Assembly (NCBI GenBank): GCA_900318815.1
Contig: ONMA01000005.1
Span: forward strand, 1-64,000
Source: an uncultured Prevotellaceae bacterium
GTDB taxonomy: Bacteria; Bacteroidota; Bacteroidia; Bacteroidales; Bacteroidaceae
Reading direction: 5' to 3'
DNA: 64,000 nt
In this document: positions 36,656-46,304 of the stretch, in pieces
Numbering within the stretch: position 1 is the first letter of the stretch
Layout of the letters: every line of letters starts with the position of its first letter
Translations under genes and position numbers: made by a program
Notes under the pieces: generated by a model
The model's database searches: none
What the model was told of the DNA's origin: nothing
Seen by the model: only the letters and a program-made list of their open reading frames with translations

Positions 36656-36808
36656 ATGACAGGTATTTATGAACTTACCCTTCGTGCTCCTGATGGCAGA
36701 GAACGACAAACCCTTGTTTGGTTCCCTAACGAACAGGTGCGTCAGGACTACTATGCTAAAGCCCGCAAGCGTGGGCTGGAAATCATTGAAAAAGAAATCT
36801 CTGAATAA
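36656..36808 (+). CDS. Small conserved protein, intact copy (50 residues)
   Basis: The frame MTGIYELTLRAPDGRERQTL continues through WFPNEQV and KARKRGLEIIEKEISE to a TAA at 36806. A second in-frame ATG at 36644 would add four residues. It is homologous to the frameshifted copy at 34544; conservation of the protein sequence despite silent DNA differences supports real coding. The function is unknown. The two copies bracket the unknown genes 34747-36610. Confidence 0.65.
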   Translation: MTGIYELTLRAPDGRERQTLVWFPNEQVRQDYYAKARKRGLEIIEKEISE

Positions 36809-37215
36809 TCTGGAAGCGCATAAAACCGACGGAGTAAAAAGTGGCCCAGCCAATAGCAGAGTCTCTTTACAACCTTTTTATAGTGCAGACAGGAGTGATT
36901 AAAACTCTGTGTACATTTTACATCTGAAAACTTCGCGGCCCTGTTATGCTGCATCTATGGCGGCCAGAGCCTGAGGCAATTACGTGAAATTCGACGCATA
37001 AACGTCTCACATGTAAGGTTGTGGATGGCCAATACCAGAATGGCAGACGTGAAACTTTGGAAAAGCAGTAATCTCAGACCAAACCCACTGGTCAGGAGAA
37101 GAAGAATTCTGTCAAGAATGGAACCAATCTCTGATATTATTATTAGGCCATTCGTGAGAATATACCCTCATTTTTATAAAATTATGGTACTAAATTAATT
37201 TTTGAGTTAATTTTC
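36809..37215. other. Probable gene remnant or non-coding stretch
   Basis: A plus-strand frame is open from 36899 to a stop at 37196-37198 and encodes basic, Arg-rich sequence (QSLRQLREIRRINVSHVRLW), but it has no credible start codon before the internal ATG near residue 44. I see no known domain. It may be the tail of a lost gene. Confidence 0.3.
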
Positions 37216-37265
37216 TTGGTGGTGTCAATATAAATGTGTACTTTTGTACCGATAACTTAAAAGTT
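37216..37265 (+). promoter_or_regulatory. Promoter and candidate operator of a toxin-antitoxin pair
   Basis: TTGG at 37216-37219, a 19-nt spacer and TACTTTTG at 37239-37246 form a promoter. Just downstream, AACTT-AA-AAGTT (37254-37265) is an inverted repeat where an HTH antitoxin could bind to repress the operon. Confidence 0.6.
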
Positions 37266-37269
37266 AAGT

Positions 37270-37758
37270 ATGAGACTGGAATATACGATAGAACTACTTG
37301 AAGAATATGAGAACGTCAACTTCTACAGCATCCGCCTTGCAGGGGAGGAACTGACAGAGGTGGAAGCTTTCTTTGAGAAGTTTCCCATTGGTTCTGAATA
37401 TGACGAGGAAATAGACGTAATCATTTCATGGATTGATAAGATTGCCGAAAGGGGAGCACTCGAACGCTATTTCAGGCCAGAGGGAAGATATGGCGACGGT
37501 GTGGGTGTGATTCCCATTGACATAGGCAATAAAGTCCGTCTCTACTGCCTGCGCCTGTCGGATAAGATTCTTGTCTTTGGCAATGGCGGTGTGAAGGATG
37601 CTGCCAGATGGGAAGAAAGCGAGGAACTTGCACCGTATGTAAAACTACTGATTGACACAAGCCGTTTTATTTCTTCCAGAATAAAGGACGGCACGATTGT
37701 TTTAGTTGATAAGGAAATTGTCGGGAACTTAAATTTTACAAGATATGAAGAGGAGTAG
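37270..37758 (+). CDS. Probable toxin of a HigB/Gp49-like toxin-antitoxin pair
   Basis: A 162-residue protein with a central segment typical of RelE/HigB (Gp49-like) nucleases: KVRLYCLRLSDKILVFGNGG, about residues 90-112. The N-terminal ~85 residues are an extension. The downstream HTH gene overlaps its end by 14 nt, as in toxin-first HigBA operons. The family cleaves mRNA at the ribosome. The assignment rests on the central segment plus the partner gene; catalytic residues in this group are not well fixed. Confidence 0.6.
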   Translation: MRLEYTIELLEEYENVNFYSIRLAGEELTEVEAFFEKFPIGSEYDEEIDVIISWIDKIAERGALERYFRPEGRYGDGVGVIPIDIGNKVRLYCLRLSDKILVFGNGGVKDAARWEESEELAPYVKLLIDTSRFISSRIKDGTIVLVDKEIVGNLNFTRYEEE

Positions 37759-38053
37759 CATTTTAGAGCAGCGTCGTAAACTGGTGAACCCCGAAGTACG
37801 GCAGTCTGTAGATTTGTCGTTCCAGATAGTTGACAGAATACATGAAATTCTCGTACAAAAAAACATGAGGCAGAAAGACCTCGCCCTTCTTTTAGGCAAA
37901 AAAGAGGCAGAAATCAGCAAATGGATGCGTGGAACACATAATTTTACCATCGACACGCTGGTTTCTATCGAGGAAGCCTTGCAAGCTCCCATTGTCGAAG
38001 TGTGCCATCCAGAGGAACTGGAAATATCTAACTTGACAATGTCTTTGTCATAA
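37745..38053 (+). CDS. XRE-family HTH antitoxin
   Basis: A 102-residue protein. Residues about 40-90 are a helix-turn-helix of the XRE/Cro type (MRQKDLALLLGKKEAEISKW followed by MRGTHNF). It overlaps the toxin gene by 14 nt. It should neutralise the upstream toxin and repress the shared promoter, perhaps at the AACTT/AAGTT repeat at 37254-37265. Confidence 0.8.
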   Translation: MKRSSILEQRRKLVNPEVRQSVDLSFQIVDRIHEILVQKNMRQKDLALLLGKKEAEISKWMRGTHNFTIDTLVSIEEALQAPIVEVCHPEELEISNLTMSLS

Positions 38054-38056
38054 AAG

Positions 38057-38182
38057 GACTTGTTCCTGCAACAGAGGAAAGCCGCCGAGAACAGCTTGGA
38101 GCAGGAACTCTCTTTAGATGAAATCAATGCGGAAATATCTGCCGCAAGGGCAGAAATATCCGAAAACGCCAATAGTTATTAG
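38057..38182 (+). pseudogene. C-terminal remnant of an antitoxin
   Basis: A frame without a start codon reads QQRKAAENSLEQELSLDEIN, then AEISAARAEISENANSY to TAG at 38180-38182. The 'SLDEINAEI.AAR' ending is familiar from type II antitoxins of Bacteroidota. No toxin frame follows it. Confidence 0.55.
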
Positions 38183-38346
38183 CCCTGCAGACTTCATTGA
38201 TATAGTTTTAAGACAACAATAACGGTTACCAGTGCGCATCCTGAATTTTAGGCCGTTATATAGGAAGTTGGTGCGCCGAATGAGCGTTTTTTCCGCTTGA
38301 TGTCATTTTTGTGGTCTTAGATGACGCTAATATGCCGAATTTTTGC
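38183..38346. other. Intergenic region upstream of GH95
   Basis: No coding frame is supported and no clear hairpin or -33 box was seen. This marks the right border of the accessory island. Confidence 0.3.
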
Positions 38347-38354
38347 TAAATTTG
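38347..38354 (+). promoter_or_regulatory. -7 box upstream of the GH95 gene
   Basis: TAAATTTG matches TAnnTTTG and lies 28 nt before the start codon. No good -33 box was found. Confidence 0.45.
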
Positions 38355-38382
38355 TGGTCTGAAACTAATGTAATTCTCATTT

Positions 38383-40857
38383 ATGATGAAAAAACGGCTT
38401 ATCATTGTTTGTGTTTTCGCTTGTGTGTGCGCCGCCCTTTCGGCTCAGCCACATCGTCTTTGGTATTCACATCCCGCCTCTCATTGGTTAGAGGCCCTGC
38501 CCATTGGCAACAGCCATTTAGGAGCGATGGTCTATGGCGGAACGGGGATGGAGGAAATTCAGTTGAACGAAGAAACCTTCTGGAGTGGCTCGCCCCATAA
38601 CAACGACAGCAAGGAGTCGCTGCAATACCTGCCCGAGGTGAGGCGGCTGGTGCTTGAGGGCAAGGAGTATGAGGCCTCGAAACTCATTGACCAGCATTTC
38701 GTGAAGGGTCCCCACGGCATGCGCTACCTCCCGTTGGGCAGTCTGAAGCTGAACTTCGGCCATCAGGACGCGACGGACTATCGGCGTGCGCTGAACCTGG
38801 CCGATGCCACAGCCACCACCTCTTATACCTATAACGGCGTGAAGTATGAGCGCACGGTCTTTGCCTCGCAGGCCGACAACGTCATCGTGGTTCGACTGAC
38901 GGCCAGCAAGAAAGGCGCACTCGCGTTTGGAGTAGGTTTCGACAGCCAGTTGCCGTCGAAGGTCGTTAATGCGACGACTTCGGGAGCAGCCAACAAGGAG
39001 GTAGGCGTGTTGTCGGCTATGGTCGACGGCGTGGAGCAGGAAGGCGTCAAGGCCGGGCTGAATGCTGAGTGCCGGGTGGTGATTGATACCGACGGCGATT
39101 TGCAGCGCGACGACAAGCAGTTTGCCGTGGCCAATGCCACCACGGCCACGCTCTATGTGGTGGCTGCCACTAATTTCGTGAACTTTCAGGATGTGAGTGG
39201 CAATCCTGTGGAGAAGAACAGCAAGACCCTGAAGTCAATAGATGGAACCACCTACAAGCAGCTGCTGGCGAACCACATCAAGAAATACAAGGAGCAGTAC
39301 GACCGCGTGACGCTGACGCTGCCCAAGACCGCCAACAGCGCAATAGAGACCGACCGCCGTCTGGCTGCCTTTGGCGAGGGAGCCGACCTGGACATGGTGT
39401 CGCTCATGATGCAGTATGGGCGCTACCTGCTTATCTCCTCCAGTCAGCCGGGCGGACAGCCTGCCAATCTGCAGGGCGTGTGGAACGACAAGATGAATGC
39501 CCCCTGGGACTCGAAGTACACCATCAACATCAATGCCGAGATGAACTACTGGCCCGCTTTGGTGGGCGGTCTGGCCGAGACGCAGATGCCCTTCTTCTCC
39601 ATGATCAGGGACCTGAGCGTAACGGGTGCGAGGACGGCTCGCAACATGTATGGCTGCAGGGGATGGATGGCCCATCACAACACCGACATCTGGCGTATTG
39701 CAGGCCCGGTGGACGGTACGCCCTGGGGCATGTTCCCCACGGGGGGTGCCTGGCTCACCACCCACCTCTGGCAGCACTATCTCTATACGGGCGACAAGGA
39801 CTTCCTGGCCGAATATTACCCCGTGATGAAGGGCGCTGCCGACTTCCTGGCCGACTACATGCAGGAGGAACCGAAGAACGGATGGATGGTCACCGTGCCC
39901 ACGGTGTCGCCCGAGCATGGGCCGAGTGGCAAGGGCACCAACGTCACGGCTGGCTCCACGATGGACAACCAGATTGTGTTCGACGTGCTCAGTCAGACGC
40001 TACAGGCTGCCAAGGTTCTCGGCAAGGAGGATGCTGAACTGGCAGTCCTCAAGTCCCGGTTGGAAAAGCTGCCCCCCATGCAGATTGGCCGCTACGGGCA
40101 GCTGCAGGAGTGGCTCATCGATGCCGACGACCCGAAGGACGAACACCGTCACATATCCCACCTTTACGGCCTCTACCCCTCGAACCAGATTTCGCCATAC
40201 ACCCATCCCGAGCTGTTCACGGCGGCGGCCAACACCCTGAACCAGCGCGGCGACAAGGCCACGGGCTGGAGCCTGGGCTGGAAGACCAACTTCTGGGCTC
40301 GCATGCTCGACGGCAATCATGCCTTCCGAATCATCAAGAACATGCTCATGCTGCTGCCCGACGACTCGAAGGCCCGCGAATATCCCGACGGGCGCACCTA
40401 TCCTAACCTGTTCGATGCGCACCCGCCTTTCCAGATTGATGGTAACTTCGGCGTGTCGGCAGGCATCTGCGAGATGCTGTTGCAGAGTCACGACGGAGCC
40501 GTCCATCTGCTGCCAGCCCTTCCCGACGTGTGGAAGGAGGGCGAGGTGAAGGGACTGCACGCCCGTGGCGGGTTCGTGGTCGACGAGCAATGGGGTGGGG
40601 GACAGTTGCGCTCGGCACAGGTGTACTCCACCATCGGCGGCATCCTGCGCCTGCGTTCCTACGTCCCCTTGCGCGGCAAGGGTCTGAAGCCTGCGGCAGG
40701 CGAATGTCCCAATCCGCTCTATGCGCCTGCGGCTGTGCGTCAGCCTCTGCGCTCGGCCGAGTTGACCAACTTCGCCCTGCTGCCAGTCAATAAGGTGTAT
40801 GAGTACGACATAGAGACCAAAGCCGGACAGACCTACAAGGTACAGGCAGATAACTAA
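38383..40857 (+). CDS. Secreted GH95 glycosidase (alpha-L-fucosidase type)
   Basis: An 824-residue protein with a signal peptide ending CAALSAQ. It has the N-terminal beta-sandwich with '[17 protein letters not shown]' and '[10 protein letters not shown]', then the alpha/alpha barrel with the GH95 hallmark [12 protein letters not shown] near residue 380, ATGWSLGWK near 625 and [10 protein letters not shown] near 685. GH95 enzymes remove terminal alpha-1,2-L-fucose by inversion, using two Asn of NxN and an Asp; some members act on L-galactose. Full length for the family. It is a single gene with its own -7 box and probably acts in the periplasm on fucosylated plant or host glycans. Confidence 0.92.
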   Translation: MMKKRLIIVCVFACVCAALSAQPHRLWYSHPASHWLEALPIGNSHLGAMVYGGTGMEEIQLNEETFWSGSPHNNDSKESLQYLPEVRRLVLEGKEYEASKLIDQHFVKGPHGMRYLPLGSLKLNFGHQDATDYRRALNLADATATTSYTYNGVKYERTVFASQADNVIVVRLTASKKGALAFGVGFDSQLPSKVVNATTSGAANKEVGVLSAMVDGVEQEGVKAGLNAECRVVIDTDGDLQRDDKQFAVANATTATLYVVAATNFVNFQDVSGNPVEKNSKTLKSIDGTTYKQLLANHIKKYKEQYDRVTLTLPKTANSAIETDRRLAAFGEGADLDMVSLMMQYGRYLLISSSQPGGQPANLQGVWNDKMNAPWDSKYTININAEMNYWPALVGGLAETQMPFFSMIRDLSVTGARTARNMYGCRGWMAHHNTDIWRIAGPVDGTPWGMFPTGGAWLTTHLWQHYLYTGDKDFLAEYYPVMKGAADFLADYMQEEPKNGWMVTVPTVSPEHGPSGKGTNVTAGSTMDNQIVFDVLSQTLQAAKVLGKEDAELAVLKSRLEKLPPMQIGRYGQLQEWLIDADDPKDEHRHISHLYGLYPSNQISPYTHPELFTAAANTLNQRGDKATGWSLGWKTNFWARMLDGNHAFRIIKNMLMLLPDDSKAREYPDGRTYPNLFDAHPPFQIDGNFGVSAGICEMLLQSHDGAVHLLPALPDVWKEGEVKGLHARGGFVVDEQWGGGQLRSAQVYSTIGGILRLRSYVPLRGKGLKPAAGECPNPLYAPAAVRQPLRSAELTNFALLPVNKVYEYDIETKAGQTYKVQADN

Positions 40858-40928
40858 ATGAAGTGGGAAAAATAGTTTGGCACGCCGTTTGCTGTGCGTG
40901 TAAATGCAAATAAGGTAATAAAGTAATA

Positions 40929-43481
40929 ATGACCAGCCAATTTTCACCAAAGGTTTCCGAGATCCTTGCGTATAGTCGTGAGGAAGCTGCCCGACTGGCC
41001 AGCAGTTCGGTGGGCCCAGAGCACTTGCTGCTGGGCTTGCTCCGCGTGAAGGAAGGCCCCGTCATCGACGTGTTCCGACGACTGCGCCTGAACCTTCAGT
41101 CGGTGAAGACCGAACTGGAGAACAAAGTGAGACAGGACGAGATAGGCCGACCCATCAATACGCGCGAGCTGGTGCTCAACGAGCGGGCTTCGAACATCCT
41201 GAAGCTGGCGGTGCTCGAGGCACGCACACAGCACACCACCCGCGTAGACGAACAGCATCTGCTCTTAGCCATTCTCCACGACCAGTCCAGCAACGGAGCC
41301 AAACAAATCCTGGAATTTAACAACATGAATTATGAAGACGTTTACAGCCTGATGCACGCACAGCAACAGGGTAACAGAACTACCGACGGCGTAGGGCTGC
41401 CCGATGAGTTTGAGGAAGACTACGAGGAGCCGTCGGACAACAGTGCAACGGGCAAGGGCGCGCAGCAGGCGACGACTACCCAGCAGCAGAAGAAGGACTC
41501 GAAGACGCCTGTACTCGATAACTTCTCGGTCGACCTCACCCAGGCTGCCCTCGAAGGCAAGCTCGACCCCGTAGTGGGGCGTGAGCGCGAGATACAGCGT
41601 GTCATCGAGATCCTGGGCCGTCGCAAGAAGAACAATCCCATCCTTATCGGTGAACCCGGCGTGGGAAAGAGTGCCATCGTCGAGGGACTTGCGCAGATGA
41701 TTGCCCAGCACAAGACCTCGCCCATGCTCTTCCAGAAACGCTTGGTGTCGCTCGACATGACTGCCATTGTGGCCGGGACGAAGTATCGCGGACAGTTTGA
41801 GGAGCGCATACGGGCGTTGCTCAAGGAGATAGAGATGGATCCCAACGTCATAGTCTTTATCGACGAGATTCATACGCTCATAGGTGCGGGTTCGGCTCCT
41901 GGTACGATGGATGCGGCCAATATCATGAAGCCTGCGTTGGCACGGGGTGTCATCCAATGCATCGGTGCCACCACGCTCGATGAATACCGTAACTCCATTG
42001 AGAAGGACGGGGCACTGGAACGCCGTTTCCAGAAGGTGCTCGTGGAACCCACGACCAACGAGGAGACGCTGCAAATCCTGCACAACATTAAGGAACGCTA
42101 TGAGCAGCATCACCATGTGTCGTATTCCGAGGAGGCCATCAAGGCGTGTGTCAAACTGACAGAACGTTACATCTCTGACCGCGTCTTTCCCGACAAGGCC
42201 ATTGACGCACTCGACGAGGTGGGGTCGCGCATGCACCTCTCTCATGCTCAGATTCCGCCTGAGATATTGGAGAAGGAAAAGGAGCTGGCCCGCATCAAGG
42301 ACCGCAAGCAGGCTGCCGTGAAGAACCAGAACTTTGAGTTGGCTGCGTCCTATCGCGACCGGCAGACTGAGTTAGAGGCTGAGTTGGCCGTGCTCAACAC
42401 CAACTGGAGCAACGGCTCTATGGACGACCGTCAGCTGGTCGATGCCGACCAGGTGGCCGATGTGGTGTCGATGATGTCGGGCGTGCCCGTACAGCGGTTG
42501 GCCGAGAGCGAGGGCATTCGACTGAAGGGCATGGCCAAGGAGCTGAAAGGTCACGTTATTGCACAGGATGCGGCTATCGACAAGATGGTGCGTGCCATAC
42601 AGCGCAACCGCGTCGGGCTGAAAGACCCCAATCACCCCATCGGCGTGTTTATGTTCCTGGGACCCACGGGCGTCGGTAAGACTTATCTGGCCAAGAAACT
42701 GGCCGAGTTCATGTTCGGCTCGGCCGATTCGCTCATCCGCATCGACATGTCGGAATATACCGAGTCGTTCAATGTCAGTAGGCTCATTGGTGCGCCTCCG
42801 GGCTACGTGGGCTACGAGGAAGGCGGACAGCTCACCGAGCGGGTGCGTCGCCATCCCTATTCCATCGTCCTGTTAGACGAGATTGAGAAGGCCCACGGCA
42901 ACGTGTTCAACCTGCTCCTGCAGGTACTCGACGAAGGTCGCCTTACCGACGGTAACGGGCGTTTCGTCGACTTCCGCAACACGGTCATCATTATGACCTC
43001 CAATGCAGGAACCCGCCAGCTGAAGGATTTCGGGCGGGGCGTAGGCTTCACCGCCGGGGGCGTCAACCTGATGATGGACGAGAAGGACAAGGAGCATGCG
43101 CGCAGCATCGTGCAGAAGGCACTCTCGAAGCAGTTCTCACCCGAGTTCCTCAATCGCCTCGACGAGATTATCACCTTCGACCAGCTCGACTTGCAGGCTA
43201 TCAAGCAGATTATCGACTTGGAGTTGCGCGGCCTGCTGAAGCGCATCGGCGAGCTGGGCTATCAGCTCGATATTACCGACGAGGCCAAGGCTTTCGTGGC
43301 TGAGAAAGGATATGATGTTCAGTTTGGTGCCCGCCCGTTGAAGCGTGCCATCCAGAACCATATAGAAGATGGTGTGGCCGAGCTGATTGTCAATGCCGAA
43401 CTGACTGACGGAGCCACCATCGCCATCACTAAGGAAGAAGGAAAGCAGGAACTCACAATAAGAGTGAAGAGTGAAGAGTGA
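40929..43481 (+). CDS. clpC: ClpC-type AAA+ chaperone of the ClpCP protease
   Basis: An 850-residue protein with two N-terminal Clp repeats (about residues 1-145), AAA+ module 1 (GEPGVGKS near 240, IDEIHTL near 312), a UVR-like middle helical segment (about 440-480) and AAA+ module 2 (GPTGVGKT near 580, [10 protein letters not shown] near 650). This layout is ClpC rather than ClpB, because the long M-domain is absent. It unfolds proteins for ClpP. The last residues (VKSEE) and the stop codon lie inside a 46-bp perfect palindrome that also serves as terminator. No clear promoter box was found in the 70-nt gap upstream. Confidence 0.93.
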   Translation: MTSQFSPKVSEILAYSREEAARLASSSVGPEHLLLGLLRVKEGPVIDVFRRLRLNLQSVKTELENKVRQDEIGRPINTRELVLNERASNILKLAVLEARTQHTTRVDEQHLLLAILHDQSSNGAKQILEFNNMNYEDVYSLMHAQQQGNRTTDGVGLPDEFEEDYEEPSDNSATGKGAQQATTTQQQKKDSKTPVLDNFSVDLTQAALEGKLDPVVGREREIQRVIEILGRRKKNNPILIGEPGVGKSAIVEGLAQMIAQHKTSPMLFQKRLVSLDMTAIVAGTKYRGQFEERIRALLKEIEMDPNVIVFIDEIHTLIGAGSAPGTMDAANIMKPALARGVIQCIGATTLDEYRNSIEKDGALERRFQKVLVEPTTNEETLQILHNIKERYEQHHHVSYSEEAIKACVKLTERYISDRVFPDKAIDALDEVGSRMHLSHAQIPPEILEKEKELARIKDRKQAAVKNQNFELAASYRDRQTELEAELAVLNTNWSNGSMDDRQLVDADQVADVVSMMSGVPVQRLAESEGIRLKGMAKELKGHVIAQDAAIDKMVRAIQRNRVGLKDPNHPIGVFMFLGPTGVGKTYLAKKLAEFMFGSADSLIRIDMSEYTESFNVSRLIGAPPGYVGYEEGGQLTERVRRHPYSIVLLDEIEKAHGNVFNLLLQVLDEGRLTDGNGRFVDFRNTVIIMTSNAGTRQLKDFGRGVGFTAGGVNLMMDEKDKEHARSIVQKALSKQFSPEFLNRLDEIITFDQLDLQAIKQIIDLELRGLLKRIGELGYQLDITDEAKAFVAEKGYDVQFGARPLKRAIQNHIEDGVAELIVNAELTDGATIAITKEEGKQELTIRVKSEE

Positions 43482-43508
43482 AGAATTCTTCACTCTTCAC
43501 TCTTCACT
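43463..43508. terminator. 46-bp perfect palindrome between convergent genes
   Basis: The left arm 43463-43485 is the exact reverse complement of 43486-43508 with no loop, built from three AGTGAAG units on each side of GAATTC and followed by a run of A on the plus strand. It covers the clpC stop and lies 14 nt from the stop of the convergent ACT gene, so it probably terminates both. Confidence 0.75.
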
Positions 43509-43521
43509 CTTCACTAAAAAA

Positions 43522-43950
43522 TCATGCCAGTTTTGTCAGGTCATTCTCGGCAATGAACTTCAGGTTGTTCAGAATGATGGTTTCGCGGGCTTTCTCGCGG
43601 TTGTCCGTGCGGAACACGAGGATGCCCTTGCCGCGCAACAGGAAGGTGTACATGTAGACGATGCTGATGCCTGCGTCGCTGAAGGTCTTTATCGCATCGG
43701 CTGCGCGTCCCGGTTCGTCGTCCAGCTCCAAGGCCAGCACGTCGCTCAGGGCCACGGCTATGCCGGCCTTCTTCAGCTCCTCGTAGGCATGAAGCGGCTC
43801 GCTGCAGATGAGCCTGTAGATTCCATACTCTGCCGTGTCGGCAATGGTTGAGGCGATAATCTGTATCTTAGCCTCTTTCAGCACTTCGAGCACTTTGATA
43901 AGCGTGCCCGAGCGGTTCTCGATGAAAATGGAAAGTTGATGGATTGTCAT
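43522..43950 (-). CDS. Tandem ACT-domain amino-acid-binding protein
   Basis: A 142-residue protein with two ACT domains: residues about 1-70 (MTIHQLSIFIENRSGTLIKV) and 71-142. ACT pairs bind amino acids and act as sensors. The gene follows a phenylacetate-CoA ligase gene on the same strand with an 11-nt gap, and this pairing is common in anaerobes. It may sense aromatic amino acids and tune the ligase, which is inference from context. There is no DNA-binding or catalytic domain. Confidence 0.85.
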   Translation of the reverse strand: MTIHQLSIFIENRSGTLIKVLEVLKEAKIQIIASTIADTAEYGIYRLICSEPLHAYEELKKAGIAVALSDVLALELDDEPGRAADAIKTFSDAGISIVYMYTFLLRGKGILVFRTDNREKARETIILNNLKFIAENDLTKLA

Positions 43951-43961
43951 AGTATGAGCAG

Positions 43962-45281
43962 TTAAAACAGTTTACGTAAATCTTTCACTCTCACGGCCTT
44001 CTTGTCATCGCTCACGGCCAGCGTACCCTTCGGCACGAGCTTCACCTTCGGCGTGATGAGGATCTCGTCCTTCAGCATGCGGGTGATGTCCTTGGCCAAC
44101 TGCTGCAGGCGCGAGTAGTCGTCGGTGAACATGCCCACCAGCTCTACTTCGACGGTCATGATGTCGGTGGCATCCTTGGTTTCGAGCGTGATGAGGTAGT
44201 CGGTCGACAGTTCCTTGAACTTCAGCAGGATCTTCTCAATCTGGATGGGGAAGATGTTCACGCCCTTCAGAATCATCATATCGTCGCTGCGTCCTTGCAG
44301 GCGTGCCAGCCGCTTGTGATGGCGTCCGCAGGGGCACTCGCCGGGCAGGATGCGCGTCAGGTCGCGCGTGCGGTAGCGCAACAGCGGCATGGCCTCGCGG
44401 TTGATGGTGGTCAGCACCAGTTCGCCCAGCTGTCCTTCGGGCACGGGCTCCAAGGTCACGGGGTCTATAATCTCCACGATGAAGTAGTCTTCCCAGATGT
44501 GCAGGCCGTTCTGTTCGGGGCATTCGAAAGCCACGCCTGGTCCCATCATCTCCGAGATGCCATACGAGTTGTAGGCCTTTACGCCCAAGTTCTCCTCGAT
44601 GCGCTTGCGCTGTTCCTCGCTGTGAGGCTCGGCACCGATGCAGAGCACGCGCAACTTCGTGTCGCGTCGCGGGTCGCAGCCCTCCTCCTTCATCACTTCG
44701 TAGATGCGCGAGGCGTAGGAGGGGATGGCATGGAGCACGCTGGTGCCGAAGTCGCGGATGAACTTAATCTGTCGCGTCGTGTTGCCCGACGATGCGGGCA
44801 CCGTCAGCATGCCCACTCGCTCGGCACCATACTGGAAGCCCAGTCCGGCGGTGAACATGCCATAGCCGGCCGAGTTCTGGAACACGTCCTCGGGCCTTGA
44901 TCCCACCATCCACAGGCAGCGGGCCACGGCATTGGCCCACTCGTCCAGGTCCTTCTGCGAGTGCAGCACCACGGTGGGGTTGCCAGTCGTTCCGCTGCTG
45001 GAGTGCAGGCGGGTGCAGTCCTTCAGCGGCACGCAGGCCAGGCCGAAGGGATAGTTCTCGCGCAGGTCTTCCTTCGAGGTGAAGGGCAGTTTCCTTACGT
45101 CGTCAAGACTCTTGATGTCGTCGGGCGTGATGCCCAGTTCCTTGAATTTTTTCTGGTAGAACTCGGCGTTCATGCAGTGGCGCACGGTCTTCTGCAGTCT
45201 TTCCAACTGTAGTTTCTCCAGTTCGGCGCGACTCATGGTCTCGAGTTCAGGATTGAAATAAGGTGAATACGATTCGTTCAT
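43962..45281 (-). CDS. paaK: Phenylacetate-CoA ligase family enzyme (first copy)
   Basis: A 439-residue adenylate-forming ligase. The ATG at 45281 (MNESYSPYFNPELETMS) is preferred to an upstream start because it follows a -7 box at 45311-45318. Visible motifs are the phosphate loop SSSGTTGNPT near residue 95, YGISEMMGPG near 235 and the C-terminal 'GRSDDMMILKGVNIFP' near 330. It converts phenylacetate or another arylacetate, ATP and CoA to the CoA ester. It is co-transcribed with the ACT protein. A second paralogue lies at 50845. Confidence 0.9.
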   Translation of the reverse strand: MNESYSPYFNPELETMSRAELEKLQLERLQKTVRHCMNAEFYQKKFKELGITPDDIKSLDDVRKLPFTSKEDLRENYPFGLACVPLKDCTRLHSSSGTTGNPTVVLHSQKDLDEWANAVARCLWMVGSRPEDVFQNSAGYGMFTAGLGFQYGAERVGMLTVPASSGNTTRQIKFIRDFGTSVLHAIPSYASRIYEVMKEEGCDPRRDTKLRVLCIGAEPHSEEQRKRIEENLGVKAYNSYGISEMMGPGVAFECPEQNGLHIWEDYFIVEIIDPVTLEPVPEGQLGELVLTTINREAMPLLRYRTRDLTRILPGECPCGRHHKRLARLQGRSDDMMILKGVNIFPIQIEKILLKFKELSTDYLITLETKDATDIMTVEVELVGMFTDDYSRLQQLAKDITRMLKDEILITPKVKLVPKGTLAVSDDKKAVRVKDLRKLF

Positions 45282-45310
45282 TTTTGCATGTTTGGTTACT
45301 AAATGCGCTA

Positions 45311-45342
45311 CAAAAGTAGCCATTTTCTTGCAAGTATGCAAC
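45311..45342 (-). promoter_or_regulatory. Promoter of the first paaK operon
   Basis: On the minus strand GTTG, a 20-nt spacer and TACTTTTG (45311-45318) fit the Bacteroidota promoter with one mismatch in the -33 box. Confidence 0.6.
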
Positions 45343-45406
45343 TTTTTGCCCGTTTTTTTAGTTTTTTGCGCTATAATTTGTGTGTTTCAAAATAATATCG
45401 GAAAAT

Positions 45407-45438
45407 TTTGGAACTTCAAATTCTTTTCACTACTTTTG
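45407..45438 (+). promoter_or_regulatory. Promoter of a RelE-type toxin-antitoxin operon
   Basis: TTTG (45407-45410), a 20-nt spacer and TACTTTTG (45431-45438). The expected transcript start falls near 45445, which fixes the antitoxin start at 45461 rather than at an upstream ATG. Confidence 0.75.
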
Positions 45439-45460
45439 CAAACAAAAAGATGCAAGCGTT

Positions 45461-45706
45461 ATGAAAGAAAGCAAACCATATCCCCGTTCAGAGGAAGAGG
45501 ACGGCAGTTGCATGACTGCTGCTGAGACAGCTGTGGCTCTGGCAGAACCTGAGGTACAGGTGATTCCTGACGATGTGGATTATGCATACATCGTAAACGG
45601 AACGCTGCAGGTGACTCCCGACATTGAAGAGGAGATTGCCGCTGTAGACCGTGGCGAGACTATTTCCATGAGTGAGTTTAAAACCATGTTTGCACGATGG
45701 CTCTAA
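45461..45706 (+). CDS. Putative antitoxin of a RelE/ParE-type pair
   Basis: An 81-residue acidic protein beginning MKESKPYPRSEEEDGSCMTA. The start is chosen because the promoter at 45407-45438 lies just upstream; an ATG at 45380 would precede the promoter. No DNA-binding motif is obvious. The toxin gene overlaps its last 10 nt, the usual coupling of type II antitoxin-toxin pairs. The C-terminal half (ISMSEFKTMFARWL) is the likely toxin-binding part. Confidence 0.65.
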   Translation: MKESKPYPRSEEEDGSCMTAAETAVALAEPEVQVIPDDVDYAYIVNGTLQVTPDIEEEIAAVDRGETISMSEFKTMFARWL

Positions 45707-45996
45707 CCATTGAGTTCAGTCGCCGAAGCACCACTCAGCTTCAAAAGATCCTGATGTTCTACGACGAGCGTAATGGCAGCATCGACTACAGTCGACGCCT
45801 TCTGCGCTGCTTGTTGGAAGATTTACAGCGTTTGGCTGAGACGCCAACAGCCAGCAGTCCTTCAACACGACCTGACGTGCGTTTCTTCTACCTGATGGGC
45901 TTCACCATCATCTTCCGCTACAACACCCGAAGGCTGACAGTACTCAGTATCCGTTCGTCAGCACGAAAGCCGCTAAAGCTTTATGTAAAGCAATAA
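45697..45996 (+). CDS. RelE/ParE-family toxin
   Basis: A 99-residue basic protein with the RelE fold pattern: N-terminal 'IEFSRRSTTQLQKIL' helix, 'DVRFFYLMGFTIIFRYN' beta-hairpin and 'RRLTVLSIRSSARKPLK' C-terminal strand with basic residues. It is read from an ATG that overlaps the end of the antitoxin gene. RelE toxins cut mRNA in the ribosome; ParE toxins block gyrase, and the two cannot be separated here. The stop codon lies inside a terminator hairpin. Confidence 0.7.
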   Translation: MALTIEFSRRSTTQLQKILMFYDERNGSIDYSRRLLRCLLEDLQRLAETPTASSPSTRPDVRFFYLMGFTIIFRYNTRRLTVLSIRSSARKPLKLYVKQ

Positions 45997-46030
45997 TAGA
46001 GTCCATTTTAGTAAGTGGACTCTATTATTG
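45991..46030. terminator. 15-bp perfect hairpin at the toxin stop codon
   Basis: CAATAATAGAGTCCA pairs with TGGACTCTATTATTG around a 10-nt loop. It contains the toxin stop. It faces a minus-strand HNH remnant and could work in both directions. Confidence 0.7.
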
Positions 46031-46036
46031 ATTAAT

Positions 46037-46183
46037 CTATTTTGCTCCTTTTCTTCTGTTGCATTCCCTGCACAGCATTTGACAGTTTTCGACGACTGTG
46101 CGTCCACCGTCGCGCCAGGGGGTGATGTGGTCGCCCTCCATCTCGGAAAACTCAAATGTGTGACAGTGACAGTTGTGACAATT
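46037..46183 (-). pseudogene. C-terminal remnant of an HNH endonuclease
   Basis: The minus-strand frame reads FEFSEMEGDHITPWRDGG, then TVVENCQMLCRECNRRKGAK and a stop at 46037-46039. This is a complete HNH signature (DHI...N..L.C..CN..KG). The N-terminal part is gone; upstream codons (NCHNCHCH) coincide with the left arm of the inverted-repeat element 46160-46304. Confidence 0.7.
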
Positions 46184-46304
46184 AAAAAATGGGAGGGTGA
46201 TAGTCTTTCTAATACTTTATAACTTATTGATATATAAATAGTTATATATAATATACAGAGAATGATACCCCTCAAAAAACAACTGTCACAACTGTCACTG
46301 TCAC
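46160..46304. repeat. Inverted-repeat element A (20-bp arms, AT-rich core)
   Basis: GTGACAGTGACAGTTGTGAC at 46160-46179 is the exact reverse complement of 46285-46304. The core (46215-46250) is very AT-rich and resembles that of element B at 49888-50046; similarity continues downstream to about 46450 (GGCACAGAATGCATC...GGCCTCAAAA). No protein is encoded. Confidence 0.75.

Noticed and set aside
45292-45460. An antitoxin start at 45380 or an earlier gene start here
   Set aside because: A consensus promoter at 45407-45438 lies downstream of that ATG, so translation from it would not be covered by the transcript.
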